A program made the translations under genes and the position numbers. The notes under the pieces were generated by a model. That model saw nothing but the letters and a program-made list of their open reading frames with translations. It did no database searches and had not been told where the DNA came from. 64,000 nt of DNA, from assembly GCF_001274875.1 (NCBI RefSeq), contig NZ_CP010899.1, forward strand, positions 1,364,001-1,428,000, in the 5' to 3' direction. Below, one piece after another: positions 15,604 through 23,855 of this stretch; the stretch's first letter is position 1, and the number at the start of each line of letters is the position of its first letter. The stretch comes from Spiroplasma kunkelii CR2-3x (lineage in GTDB: Bacteria > Bacillota_I > Bacilli_A > Mycoplasmatales > Mycoplasmataceae).

Positions 15604-15646
15604 TTGCAAATTTCAATTTTTTAATTTTTTAGAAGGGAGTTATATT

Positions 15647-15796
15647 ATGCCAATTTGATTAACGACAATATTTAGTGTTCTTATTGTATTGGGGATTTTT
15701 CTTTATATTGGTTTAGGAATTTATCAAAAAATTCGTCAAATTGAACGAAATAAAAAAGATAAAAAAGAAATTGAAAGAAAGGAGGATAAAAAATAA
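15647..15796 (+). CDS. Small plectrovirus membrane protein, 49 aa
   Basis: Starts at ATG 15647 after AGAAGGGAG. One membrane helix (about residues 5-25, [20 protein letters not shown]) is followed by a highly charged Lys/Glu tail. Its stop codon overlaps the next gene's start (TAATG at 15794-15798), so it is translationally coupled to the coat-like gene. A broken copy begins at 30372. Probably a minor virion or assembly protein. Confidence 0.7.
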
Positions 15797-16053
15797 TGTT
15801 AGGTATGTATTTAACAACGGCGGTTAATTTTTTAACAACAACAGCACCTACACCTAAAACTATGACTGAGGGTATGACTGGTATTTGAACTGGATTAACT
15901 AGTGCATTATGAAAAGTTAAAGAAGGTATAACAAATATTTTACCTGAGATAATGGTTTTCTTAGGCGATGCGTGAATTATTTTAATTCCGTTTGCTATAT
16001 TTTGTATTATAAAAATATTAAATTTTTTCCGTATTATGGTTAAAGGAGTTTAG
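15796..16053 (+). CDS. Probable major coat protein of plectrovirus (pVIII-like)
   Basis: 85 residues: a hydrophilic-amphipathic N-terminal half, with PTPKTMTEGMTGIWTGLTSA at about 19-38, and one strongly hydrophobic helix near residues 55-75, then a basic end. This matches filamentous-phage coat proteins in size and layout. Position next to a small membrane gene and upstream of a strong inverted repeat also fits. Several TGA codons encode Trp. The homologue in prophage 2 (30510-30765) has lost its start codon and frame. The assignment is from architecture, not a search. Confidence 0.7.
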
Positions 16054-16082
16054 TATTTATTATTTATCATATATTTTAACTG

Positions 16083-16200
16083 TGGCACACTAGTTTTTAT
16101 ATGTGATTTGATGTAAAAAATGAATTTATTAAATAGAAAAATGAATTTATTATATTTACTATTAAAGTTCTTAATAGTTATTTTCAGTGTGCCAATTTTT
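16083..16200 (+). repeat. Inverted repeat after the coat gene enclosing a 42-bp block
   Basis: TGGCACACT at 16083-16091 is complemented by AGTGTGCCA at 16186-16194, followed by ATTTTTATT. It could act as a terminator for the coat transcript, though the 94-base loop is long. Inside the loop a 42-bp block (16112-16153), itself a tandem pair of AAAATGAATTTATTA units, recurs identically at 31051-31092 inside a different inverted repeat in prophage 2. Confidence 0.6.
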
Positions 16201-16216
16201 ATTATTTTATATATTT

Positions 16217-16349
16217 AACAATGTTTATTAACAGTGTTTATTAAACATTAAATAAACAATATATTAACATTTTTTATAACATTGTTAATAATCAGTGTTT
16301 ATTGCAATAAATAAACATTATACGAACATTATTTATAACATTGTTTATT
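16217..16349. repeat. Cluster of TGTTTATT / AATAAACA repeats
   Basis: Four direct copies of TGTTTATT (16222, 16235, 16296, 16342) and two inverted copies (16251, 16310) lie in 128 bases with near-variants such as TTGTTAATAA between them. No gene lies here. The arrangement resembles iterons or operator clusters at a phage control region. Transcription of the early-type genes at 16443 onward starts just downstream. Role inferred. Confidence 0.6.
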
Positions 16350-16442
16350 AAGCTGTAAATGTTTTCTAAATAAGTGTTTAATTTTTCTAGTTAAGTTGTG
16401 AGCTGTTAATTTACAACAAATATTTAGTTAGGAGATTATATT

Positions 16443-16769
16443 ATGGATATGAAATTTAAAACAACTAAGGAATATAAAAAAATAAAGAGAGATTTTATTA
16501 AAGATATTTTTTGATTAAATTTGATTTGTTTTTTTGGACATATTATTAATTTGTTTTTTTTAAGTTTTTTTATTTATATTTCAATATTAAGTTATGGTAA
16601 AGATTTTCCATTCTTTGAAATTATTATGTCTGTATTTGCTTTTATATCATTTATTTTTATGATTATTATGCATATAAAATATATTTTTGAAATTAAGGTG
16701 GATTTTGATGTTGAAAAAGAAAAATTAATTCAATATTGACAAATTGAAGGAGTTGATAAAATTGAGTAA
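16443..16769 (+). CDS. Plectrovirus membrane protein, 108 aa
   Basis: ATG at 16443 follows TAGGAGATTATATT. Basic N-terminus, then two hydrophobic segments (about residues 22-46 and 56-80) and a charged C-terminal tail. The 3' end contains the Shine-Dalgarno of the next gene, overlapping it by 8 bases. Not recognised beyond being a SpV1-type phage protein; role unknown. Confidence 0.65.
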
Positions 16770-17202
16770 TTATATTAAGAAAAATCAGAATATAGAAAAT
16801 TATTTTATTAGTAAGGAATTTATCCCTTTTACAACAGATAAAGCAAGTTTTATTAATTTACCCAATCATAATCGCCATATTGGTTTTTGGTTGAGTAATA
16901 GGTTTATTTATCCGAGTGAAAAACATTCAGAGCAAGTAGCAATTGGTTTGATTTATGATAATTCTTATCCTATTATAAAGTATGATGAAAATTTAAAGCG
17001 AAATATTTGAAAATATTTAACTGGAACAGAATTAATCAATTTATATAATCAATATAAACAAAATTATTTTACTAAAATGAAAGAAGCGTTATTTTCAAGT
17101 GAACCTAAAAAAGTAAAAGCAAATAATAACAATAATAATTTAATAAATTGAACTGTTGAAAAAGAGCAACAATTAATTAAAGATTTGGAAGATTTAAATT
17201 AA
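16762..17202 (+). CDS. Plectrovirus hypothetical protein, 146 aa
   Basis: Soluble protein with no membrane segment. The TTG at 16762 was chosen as start because GAAGGAG lies 9 bases upstream; an upstream in-frame TTG at 16744 has no such site. It contains aromatic-rich sequence ([20 protein letters not shown]) and a C-terminal Asn run and acidic end. In a phage otherwise made of membrane proteins, a soluble protein of this size could bind ssDNA or take part in replication, but no motif proves it. Confidence 0.65.
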
Positions 17203-17352
17203 ATGAGTTTATATGATTATTGAGTTCAATTTGTTAGTTATATTATTGGTGCAAATGCCCCTGAGTTTTTATATGTTATATCGTTTGTGTTATTTATTGT
17301 TTTGTTTTTTGGAATTTTTTTTAAACTTATTCAAAAAATGTGGAGTTTTTAA
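17203..17352 (+). CDS. Small phage membrane protein, 49 aa
   Basis: ATG directly follows the previous stop (TAAATG). Starts MSLYDYWVQFVSYIIGANAP and has one long hydrophobic helix (about residues 21-42). The size fits minor tip proteins of filamentous phages (pVII/pIX-like). Function inferred from size and place only. Confidence 0.55.
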
Positions 17353-17354
17353 AA

Positions 17355-17558
17355 ATGCAAAATGATTGAATTAAATTAAAAGAGTTTTTTATTCATATAT
17401 TTTTGTTTATAGATAAAATGAATGTTGAAAGTATTACAATGTGGAATTTAACACAAAATGAATATTTAACTTTAATGGTTGGTATTTGAATTGTTATTTT
17501 GTTCTTAACTTGGTTTTTAATGTGAATGGTTTTTAAAATAGTTAGTTGTTTTAAATAA
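17355..17558 (+). CDS. Small phage membrane protein, 67 aa
   Basis: Starts 2 bases after the preceding stop. A hydrophilic N-terminal half with WNLTQNEYLTLMVG and one membrane helix near residues 41-62 are visible. The last part recurs upstream of the Zot-like relic in prophage 2 (about 31218-31254), confirming a conserved phage gene. Role unknown; probably minor virion or assembly protein. Confidence 0.6.
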
Positions 17559-17570
17559 TTAAATTTTGTT

Positions 17571-17886
17571 ATTATTATGGTTTTCTCTCCCCACAAAATT
17601 TTAAAATCTTTTTTTGAATATAATATATATTTTCATTATGAATGCAATAATTATTAATATAAATAATGTTGTAAAAAATATTTCTTTTGCATTTATTTGA
17701 TTAATATTTTTAAATATTCATTCTACAAAATTAATTGTAGTAATTAATTTTTCGATAGGATTGATTAAAAAGTTTATAATTCCAATAATAGGCAATAATA
17801 GGCAATAATATTGAAATTATTTTTAAAATTTTCTTAATTTTTATCACTCTATTTTTTGATTTGTGGGGAGAAAAAACCATAATAAT
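17571..17886. repeat. 26-bp inverted repeat bounding a minus-strand cassette (copy 1)
   Basis: Arms at 17571-17596 and 17861-17886 are complementary with one mismatch. The outer 16 bases read ATTATTATGGTTTTCT and the inner part CTCCCCACAA. They enclose about 264 bases carrying a minus-strand mini-gene, the only gene in this phage segment opposed to its neighbours. Prophage 2 has the same outer arms but a changed inner sequence that is still self-complementary (see 30899-31157). No transposase gene or clear target duplication is seen. Confidence 0.8.
17601..17847 (-). pseudogene. Small membrane protein inside the inverted-repeat cassette, frameshifted
   Basis: From GTG 17845-17847 the minus frame reads V-I-K-I-K-K-I-L-K..., then meets a 10-bp tandem duplication (unit ATAATAGGCA, near 17788-17812) that shifts the frame. 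Removing one unit restores about 78 residues with two hydrophobic helices, ending in KIYIIFKKRF and TAA 17601-17603. The duplication is either a sequencing/assembly error, decay, or a length-variable switch. Function unknown; small membrane proteins opposed to phage genes can be immunity factors, but there is no direct evidence. Confidence 0.55.
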
Positions 17887-17920
17887 ACTAGTTTAATTAT
17901 AAATAACTATTGGAGGTAAA

Positions 17921-18933
17921 ATGAAAAAATTTATATTTTTCTTTAAAAATTATTGTTATATTAGTGGTTCAATGATTTTATTTAGTTTAATTGATTTATT
18001 ATTTTGGATAATTTCTTTATATTGTGTTGGTTTGGTATTTTGATTGTTGTTTGCCTTGCAGTGTGTTTATTTTGTGTTATGATTGTGAAAAAATATTTTT
18101 TATCAGTTAAACGCTTTTCGGTTAGTTCAATTTATTTGATATAATCCGTTGTCGGTAATTATTGGTAAATTAGGAACTGGTAAAACATTACTTTTAACTT
18201 ATTTATCGCAAGTTATGAAATTATTGACAGATAAAATTTATAGTAATTATCCGTTAGAAGATGATAAAGTAAAAGTTTTAACATTTAAAAATTTAGATTT
18301 TACAGATAGAACAAAACCAGTTCCCCCAGATGATAGTGTTATTTTATTTGATGAAAGTTATTTGTATATTGATGGAACTAGTCCTCACGATGAGAAAAAA
18401 GTTCATAGTGGTAAAATACCGTGAATTGTTTTAGCGAGACATTTTGGTAATCGTGCGTTGTTTACTGCTCAGCGTGAGGGGATGATTTGAAATAATATTC
18501 GTCAGTTAGCAAGTGGGATTATTATTCCAATTTCATTGAAAAAACCTATTATTAAAAAGGATTTAATTTTTTTAACCGTTTTTTTATTATGCGAATTGGA
18601 ATTTTCCAAGATATAACCGATTATGAAATTTGAAAAACAAAATCAGTAGAACGAACAGCAGAAGGTAAACGAGTAAAACATAAGTCGGATGTTGGATTAG
18701 GGATTCGGTTTTTTAAAATAATTATTCCGCTTGAATTTGCCAATAAGTATGATAGTCAATGATTAAAATTTGTGCGTGATTTAAAAAATAATGAAATTGT
18801 TAATAAAAAAGAATATTATTGGTCAGAAATTACAAAATTAAGTGTTAAAGAACGATTGAAGTTATTTGATATTGATATTTTGAAAAAGAATTTAAAACCT
18901 AAAAAAGAGAAAGGAAATAGTAAAGATGATTAA
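17921..18933 (+). pseudogene. Zot-like phage assembly ATPase, frameshifted
   Basis: Begins at ATG 17921 after TGGAGG. Two N-terminal hydrophobic segments (about residues 14-55) are followed by a P-loop IIGKLGTGKTLLLTYLS (near residue 80) and Walker B VILFDESYLY (near 147), the pattern of the Zot/pI family that drives filamentous-phage extrusion. At 18566-18573 a run of T has seven instead of the eight needed, so this frame stops at 18614. The next frame continues with IMRIGIFQDITDYEIWKTKS and ends at TAA 18931-18933. One deleted T in a homopolymer explains the break. A shorter relic lies at 31257. Confidence 0.8.
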
Positions 18934-19303
18934 TTTATTAGTTGAAAATAATAATAGTAATTGAGACAAGATTTTTAGTTTTGTTTTTGATATATTTTTG
19001 TTTATTTTTGATGTAATTTGAAATACAAAGTTACCGATGACAAATACGTCAATTGCTTATTTTTTAATCTTTTTTATGGTTATTAAGTTATCTATTTATG
19101 CAATTCACGGCACATCAACACAATATAATAATTTAGGTTCAACAGTTAATAATGGTGTTTCGCAAGTATATTCATCAACCGTACGAAAAGGTATTGGAAT
19201 AGGTAAAAAAGTTTATCACAATAGTAATAAGCAACAAGTTAAACGAGAAATTAAACGTCAAAATATTAGACAACAAGCAAAAATTAAAAGAGGTGTTAAA
19301 TAA
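18926..19303 (+). CDS. Plectrovirus membrane protein with basic tail, 125 aa
   Basis: ATG 18926 overlaps the Zot-like gene end by 8 bases. Two hydrophobic segments (about residues 15-34 and 43-62) are followed by a Lys/Arg-rich tail ([18 protein letters not shown]). A truncated copy is at 31605-31836. The basic tail might contact phage DNA during assembly at the membrane (inference). Confidence 0.65.
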
Positions 19304-19539
19304 TGATTAAATTAGTTTTATTGGTGGCGGCAATTGCTATATTTGGAGCTGGTTTTATTACTGTTATTATTAATCAATTTACATCAGCAAAAAATATTAT
19401 TATGGATTTATATAATTCTGATACTTGGTTGATTTGATTATTTGGTAGAATGGCAGTTTTGTTTAGTCATCCGTTAATGTTAACGATATCGAGTTTATAT
19501 ATTGTTGGGTTTATTGTTTCAAAAACATTGTATAGTTAG
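19303..19539 (+). CDS. Plectrovirus small membrane protein, 78 aa
   Basis: Start codon overlaps the previous stop (TAATG). Two membrane helices (about residues 3-23 and 53-75) surround a short loop with NSDTWLIWLFGRM. Probably part of the assembly/tip complex with the adjacent adsorption protein; unknown beyond that. Confidence 0.6.
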
Positions 19540-19550
19540 GAGTTGAATTT

Positions 19551-21684
19551 ATGAAAAAATCGTTATCTTTATTTGCCATATTTATTTTAAGTTTTTTAGG
19601 TTTGGTTATTCCATTTATTACTTTAACGGCGTTTAGACCGTTAAATGAGAATCATTATATGCTTAAACGAGAGAATAAGTACTGATAAAGGTATTAATGA
19701 AACTGATTTTATTAATACAATGTTTTTACGAAGTAGTTTTTTTGAAAATTGGTCGCAGACAAATTATTTTATTAATCCAACTTTAAAAACATCAAAAAAA
19801 TTATCGTTTAATGATAAATGGTATTTGGATTTTTTACAAGATAGTTATTCAACGGGAGTTGTTTATGATAAACCAAGTTCATCTTTTTTTAGTTTTTATA
19901 ATATGTGAGATACTTGAAAAAATACATATATGGTTGAAAAATTTTATGATGTTAAAAAGGAAAATTTTTTAAATGATTTAACTGATTTTATTTATGCTTT
20001 TGCGGTAAAATATCAGATGTATGATGTATCTAAAAAAATTGTGGAAAATGTTGAGCGTTATAAAGAAAATCATTATCCAAGAGTTAAGTTAAAGCAAGAT
20101 AATTGAAAATTAATAAATTATAATAATGTTGATATATATGATGAAAAATATTATTTTGGAATTGGAAATAATGGTCTTAATGATTGAATATCTTATGGTC
20201 CAATAAAAGGAAAAGAAATATGGAAAGTTGGTGTTAGTATCTTTCTTTCTTGTAAAGCAATTTATCGTTGAGATGGTAATGGTGAACCTGAAACACCAAC
20301 AATCAACGAAAACACTGGTGAAATTACTGATTGAAATACTTATCAACAAAATTTTGTAAAAGAATTTATTAATTATTCTTTAACTGCTGTTTTGCAAGAA
20401 AATATTAGAGTTCAACAAGGTGGTAGTGCGGATTATGAAAATCCGAATAAGGTCGGAACAAAGCGGATAATTTTTGATTTTGAGACGGTTGATGAATTAG
20501 ATGTTAAAAATATTAAAAAAGCAATTTATCGGATGATTTTGACTGTTGATGAAGCAAATTTAATTATTTCGGGTAGTTTAGAGTTAAATAATGTTAATAG
20601 TGATGATTTAAGTTTTAATTTTAGTTTTATGCGAACGGGAACTGGTGAAGTTTTTAGTTTTAATGGTTCAATTTATTCATCTATAAATAATAAAGATTTA
20701 AGATATTTTCAACAGTTTAACGGTCGTTTTGATTTGTCTAATTTTTTGCAGTCTTTTTTTGCAAGTGCTTTGGTGCCAGTGTTTCAAAATCGTAGTTCAT
20801 TTATAGAAAATGGATATATTGATAATTTACAGTATGATACTGTTTTAGTTAACTTTTTTGCTTTGAAATTACAAAATTTTAATAATATTTTATTGAGTGA
20901 GAATATCGATGATAAATTACAATTTGATAAATTATTAAATAGTATGTTTAAGATTTCACAGAAATTTTATACTAATTATTTACGTACGATTTTTGATTTA
21001 GAAAATAATACTTATGTTCAAGGTTATAATAAAAAATATGGTTTATTAGTAAATAATGGTTTTAAAATTTATCCACGATATTTTTATTTTTCGGATAAAT
21101 ATAAGCAATTAGATATTAAATTATATTCAGCATTTAAAAATCGGTTTTATACCATTAATAATTATGGTAGTATTTTTAATTATGATTTTTCAGTTGCTAA
21201 TAATTATGATATTAAGTTAAATTCTGGTTATGTTTTTGGTGGTGATTTACAAAATAAATATCGTTTGCAATATAAAAAAATTGAAGAACAAAAAATCGGT
21301 TATAATGTTTTTGAATTGCAAGCTCAAAAAGAGAATGATATGTACCGATATTATGATTTTAATTTTGGGATTTATAATTGACAAGAGATAAATAGTGGTG
21401 GTTTATTCCCTGATAAGCAATGATGACAAATACAATATGTAACGCCTGAGGGTTTATGAGATTTTGGTGCTCATATTAAAAATGCCGTAATTTGAATTGT
21501 TAATACTATTCCTGGTGTTAAACAAGTTAACGAGTTAGCGAGTGGTGTTGGTAAGGTTTTTGAGACAGTATATAGTTTTTTTAGTCAAATATTCGAAGTA
21601 TGAAAATTTAATCCCGCATTGTATAGTACAATAACAAATATCTTTTTATTAATTATTTTTATGAAATTTGTGCGATTAATATAA
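19551..21684 (+). pseudogene. Phage adsorption protein (pIII-like), frameshifted near its signal peptide
   Basis: ATG 19551 (after TTAGGAG) opens a signal peptide MKKSLSLFAIFILSFLGLVI and about 40 residues, then stops at TAA near 19689. The remaining roughly 665 residues are in the next frame from about 19676 to TAA 21682-21684. One extra A near 19676 explains it. The product is a large exterior protein ending in a hydrophobic anchor (about 21640-21684), the layout of filamentous-phage adsorption proteins. Residues near 184-262 (20101-20335) are almost identical to the lipoprotein encoded on the opposite strand at 21696-22106. Confidence 0.75.
20101..20335 (+). repeat. Inverted duplication, copy within the adsorption gene
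   Basis: About 235 bases repeated in opposite orientation at 21720-21953 with only four differences that I could count. Both copies are read in the same protein frame (WKLINYNNVDIYDEKYYFG ... NENTGEITDW). Confidence 0.9.
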
Positions 21685-21714
21685 AAAAGGAACTGTTATT
21701 TAGTTCCTTTTTGT
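21685..21714. terminator. Bidirectional terminator between adsorption gene and lipoprotein
   Basis: AAAAAGGAACT-loop-AGTTCCTTTTT right after the stop of the plus-strand adsorption gene, and overlapping the 3' end of the convergent lipoprotein gene. Confidence 0.75.
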
Positions 21715-22106
21715 TCTTTTCAGTCAGTAATTTCACCAGTGTTTTCGTTAATTGTTGGTGTCTCAGGTTCACCATTACCATCTCAACGATAAATTGCTTT
21801 ACAAGAAAGAAAGAAACTAACACCAACTTTCCATATTTCTTTTCCTTTTATTGGACCATAAGATATTCAATCATTAAGACCATTATTTCCAATTCCAAAA
21901 TAATATTTTTCATCATATATATCAACATTATTATAATTTATTAATTTTCAATTACTACCTTCTGGTGGTTGTTGTGGCTTTGGTGTTATTGATTTATTTT
22001 CTTCTTTATTATTATTTGGTTTTTCAGATTTTTCACAGCTGATTAGTGTTGTTGTGATTGTTGCTGTTAATCCGATTGTTCCTAAAATATTTATTCATTT
22101 TTTCAT
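21696..22106 (-). CDS. Lipoprotein displaying a segment of the phage adsorption protein
   Basis: 136 residues. The N-terminus MKKWINILGTIGLTATITTT ends in the lipobox LISC, so it should be lipid-anchored outside the cell. A short Lys/Pro linker follows (EKSEKPNNNKEENKSITPKP), then a roughly 78-residue domain virtually identical to residues 184-262 of the adjacent adsorption protein. The last residues (KEQKGTK) are unique. Shine-Dalgarno AAGGA precedes ATG 22104-22106. It is convergent with the adsorption gene. Display of a phage attachment domain on the host surface is a known way to block superinfection in filamentous phages; applying it here is inference. Confidence 0.8.
21720..21953 (-). 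repeat. Inverted duplication, copy within the lipoprotein gene
   Basis: Reverse-oriented partner of 20101-20335; about 98% identical by eye. It encodes the mature part of the lipoprotein. Confidence 0.9.
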
Positions 22107-22223
22107 ATATATTGTTCCTTTTTATTGTTTTATATATAATTGATTTTATTATATATCAATCATATATTAATTATTTTGTATTAAATATTAATTTTATATA
22201 TTTTTGATGGTAGGTGTAAATTA

Positions 22224-23312
22224 ATGAAATATATTATTAATAATTTTAATTTGTTTGATTTACAAGCAAAATTAAAAAATTTTTTAAGTAAAAATTATAA
22301 AAATAAATATTATAAAAAAATAAAACAAAAAATATTTTCATATATTAATTTGTGTAATGATTATTATATTAATAATGATAAATTTTTGTTGAAAGATTTA
22401 ATTAAAAAATATTTTAAAAATAAGTTTTCAACTTTTTATTATTGAGCGAATAGAATTTTAATTGCATATAAAAATAATGATTTTAATAAATTGTTATTAA
22501 AGTCAACAATTCCTAATAATATTAATTATCAATATAGTAAAGATGTTCGTCAAAATATTTGTGATTTATATTTTGAATATTGTAATAAGTGTGCTGGTGG
22601 TGTTTTATCTTTGTTTTATAATTTAAAAAAAGGAATTCATGGAGAAGAATTAAAAAATAAAGCACCAAAAAATTTAAAAACATTTTTTCGTTGACTTAAA
22701 AAAGATGAAAGATGATTAAAAATAAAAAATAAAATTAAAGAAATTAAAAAACAACATCCAAGATATGAAGTTAAAGAAATAGGTTTATTACAGATGGACG
22801 CTAAATATTTTGTACCAAGTAAATTTCCAGTTGATAAAAAGTATTATGTTTATGATTTTATTGATGAAAAAACAAGATTAGCATTAAGATATGTTTATGA
22901 TAAATTAAGTATTGATAATGCTATTGATTCTGTTAAAAAAGCAATTAGTGATTTTAAAAATATATTTGGTGTTAAAATAACACGGATTAGAACTGATAAC
23001 GGTTCTGAATTTATTAATAATTATCGGAATAATCAAAAAAATAATGTTAAAGAAACTAATTTTACTCAATTTTTAACAGATAAAAATATTTTTCATCAGA
23101 CAACACCCGTTCGTTCTCCACAGTCAAACGGCAAGATTGAAAGATTTCATCAAAATTATACTAAATTATTTGTATTTGAAGAAAAAATATTAAATGTCGT
23201 TAGTTTACAGAATAAATTAAATGATTATTATTATTTTTATAATTTTGAAAGAGTTCATAAGTCTTTAAATTTTCAGACACCATTTAACTTTTTGAATAGT
23301 TTAATTAAATAA
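22224..23312 (+). CDS. DDE transposase with integrase core (phage-associated)
   Basis: 362 residues, complete when TGA is Trp. The integrase core shows the acidic triad: D in LLQMDAKYFV (22794-), D in IRTDNGSEFI, and E in SPQSNGKIERFHQN with the typical spacing. The C-terminal FERVHKSLNFQTPFNF is typical of IS3/IS481-type enzymes. The N-terminal 190 residues are Lys/Asn/Tyr-rich and presumably bind DNA. It differs from the IS30-type relic in prophage 2. In this position it may serve phage integration. The ends of any separate IS were not identified. Confidence 0.85.
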
Positions 23313-23702
23313 TTTTAAATTATTAAGTTTTGTATTTAAACTAATTTTTAGTTTGTTTAATTTTATATTTTTATTTATTTATTTTATGATATTTTTATAT
23401 TATAAATAAATATTTTTATTATTTTTGTTATTTTCTTGTAATCTTTAAAATGTCTGTGGTATACTACAAAAATTAAAAAAAATCAACTGCTTTTTTCCTT
23501 ATATTAATTTAATTCTTACTTATGACGATCACAAATAAAAATTTCATAATAAACTGTACCAACCATTGCTTCTTTCATTTTTCCAAATAAGAATCCAGCA
23601 GCTCCGCTTAATTAAATAATTTTAAATTATTAAGTTTTTGTATTTAAACTAATTTTTAGTTTTCTTGTAATCTTTAAAATGTATGAAGTATAGTATACTA
23701 CA
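23301..23702. repeat. Phage/IS right-end repeat, two copies
   Basis: 23301-23468 (overlapping the transposase 3' end) and 23608-23702 share the palindromic AAATAATTTTAAATTATTAAG start and the TTTTCTTGTAATCTTTAAAATGT-type end; the second copy lacks about 75 internal bases. The second copy is a solo end inserted into a host gene remnant (23516-23751). Confidence 0.65.
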
Positions 23703-23751
23703 CAGTGGTAAATAATCCTAGAACACTAAAAATAATGAATAGTTTTTTCAT
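23516..23751 (-). pseudogene. Host secreted-protein gene destroyed by a solo element end
   Basis: Minus strand: ATG 23749-23751 opens a signal-peptide-like MKKLFIIFSVLGLFTTV, then stops in the inserted repeat (23608-23702). On the other side, 23519-23607 encodes a plausible C-terminus (SGAAGFLFGKMKEAMVGTVY ...) ending at TAA 23516-23518. The two pieces probably belonged to one gene, most of which is lost. The original product cannot be named. Confidence 0.5.
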
Positions 23752-23829
23752 AAATAGTTTTTTTCCTTATTTTTTACAGAATATATCCTCAGAATACATT
23801 AATTATAGAAAAAATAAGAAAATATAAAT

Positions 23830-23855
23830 AAAAACAACCGATATCGGTTGTTTTT
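23830..23855 (-). terminator. Terminator of the nucleoside transporter operon
   Basis: Perfect palindrome AAAAACAACCG-atat-CGGTTGTTTTT directly after the last permease stop codon. Confidence 0.9.

Larger units (their letters stand above)
15340..23470 (+). mobile_element. SpV1-like plectrovirus prophage (frameshifted copy 1)
   Basis: A run of plus-strand genes typical of Spiroplasma filamentous phages: small membrane proteins, a coat-like protein (15796), a Zot-type assembly ATPase (17921), an adsorption-type protein with signal peptide and C-terminal anchor (19551) and a DDE transposase (22224). It sits between rpoB and the nucleoside transporter operon. Exact ends are not certain; the left edge is placed after the rpoB promoter and the right at a repeat that recurs at 23608-23702. 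The ATPase and adsorption genes each contain a 1-bp frameshift, so autonomous particle production is unlikely unless these are sequencing errors or slippery sites. Confidence 0.85.

Noticed and set aside
20110-20349. Matching Phe/Ile/Thr-rich frames at 20110-20349 (minus) and 21711-21944 (plus)
   Set aside because: They are antisense shadows of the duplicated adsorption/lipoprotein segment; they match only because the DNA is duplicated.
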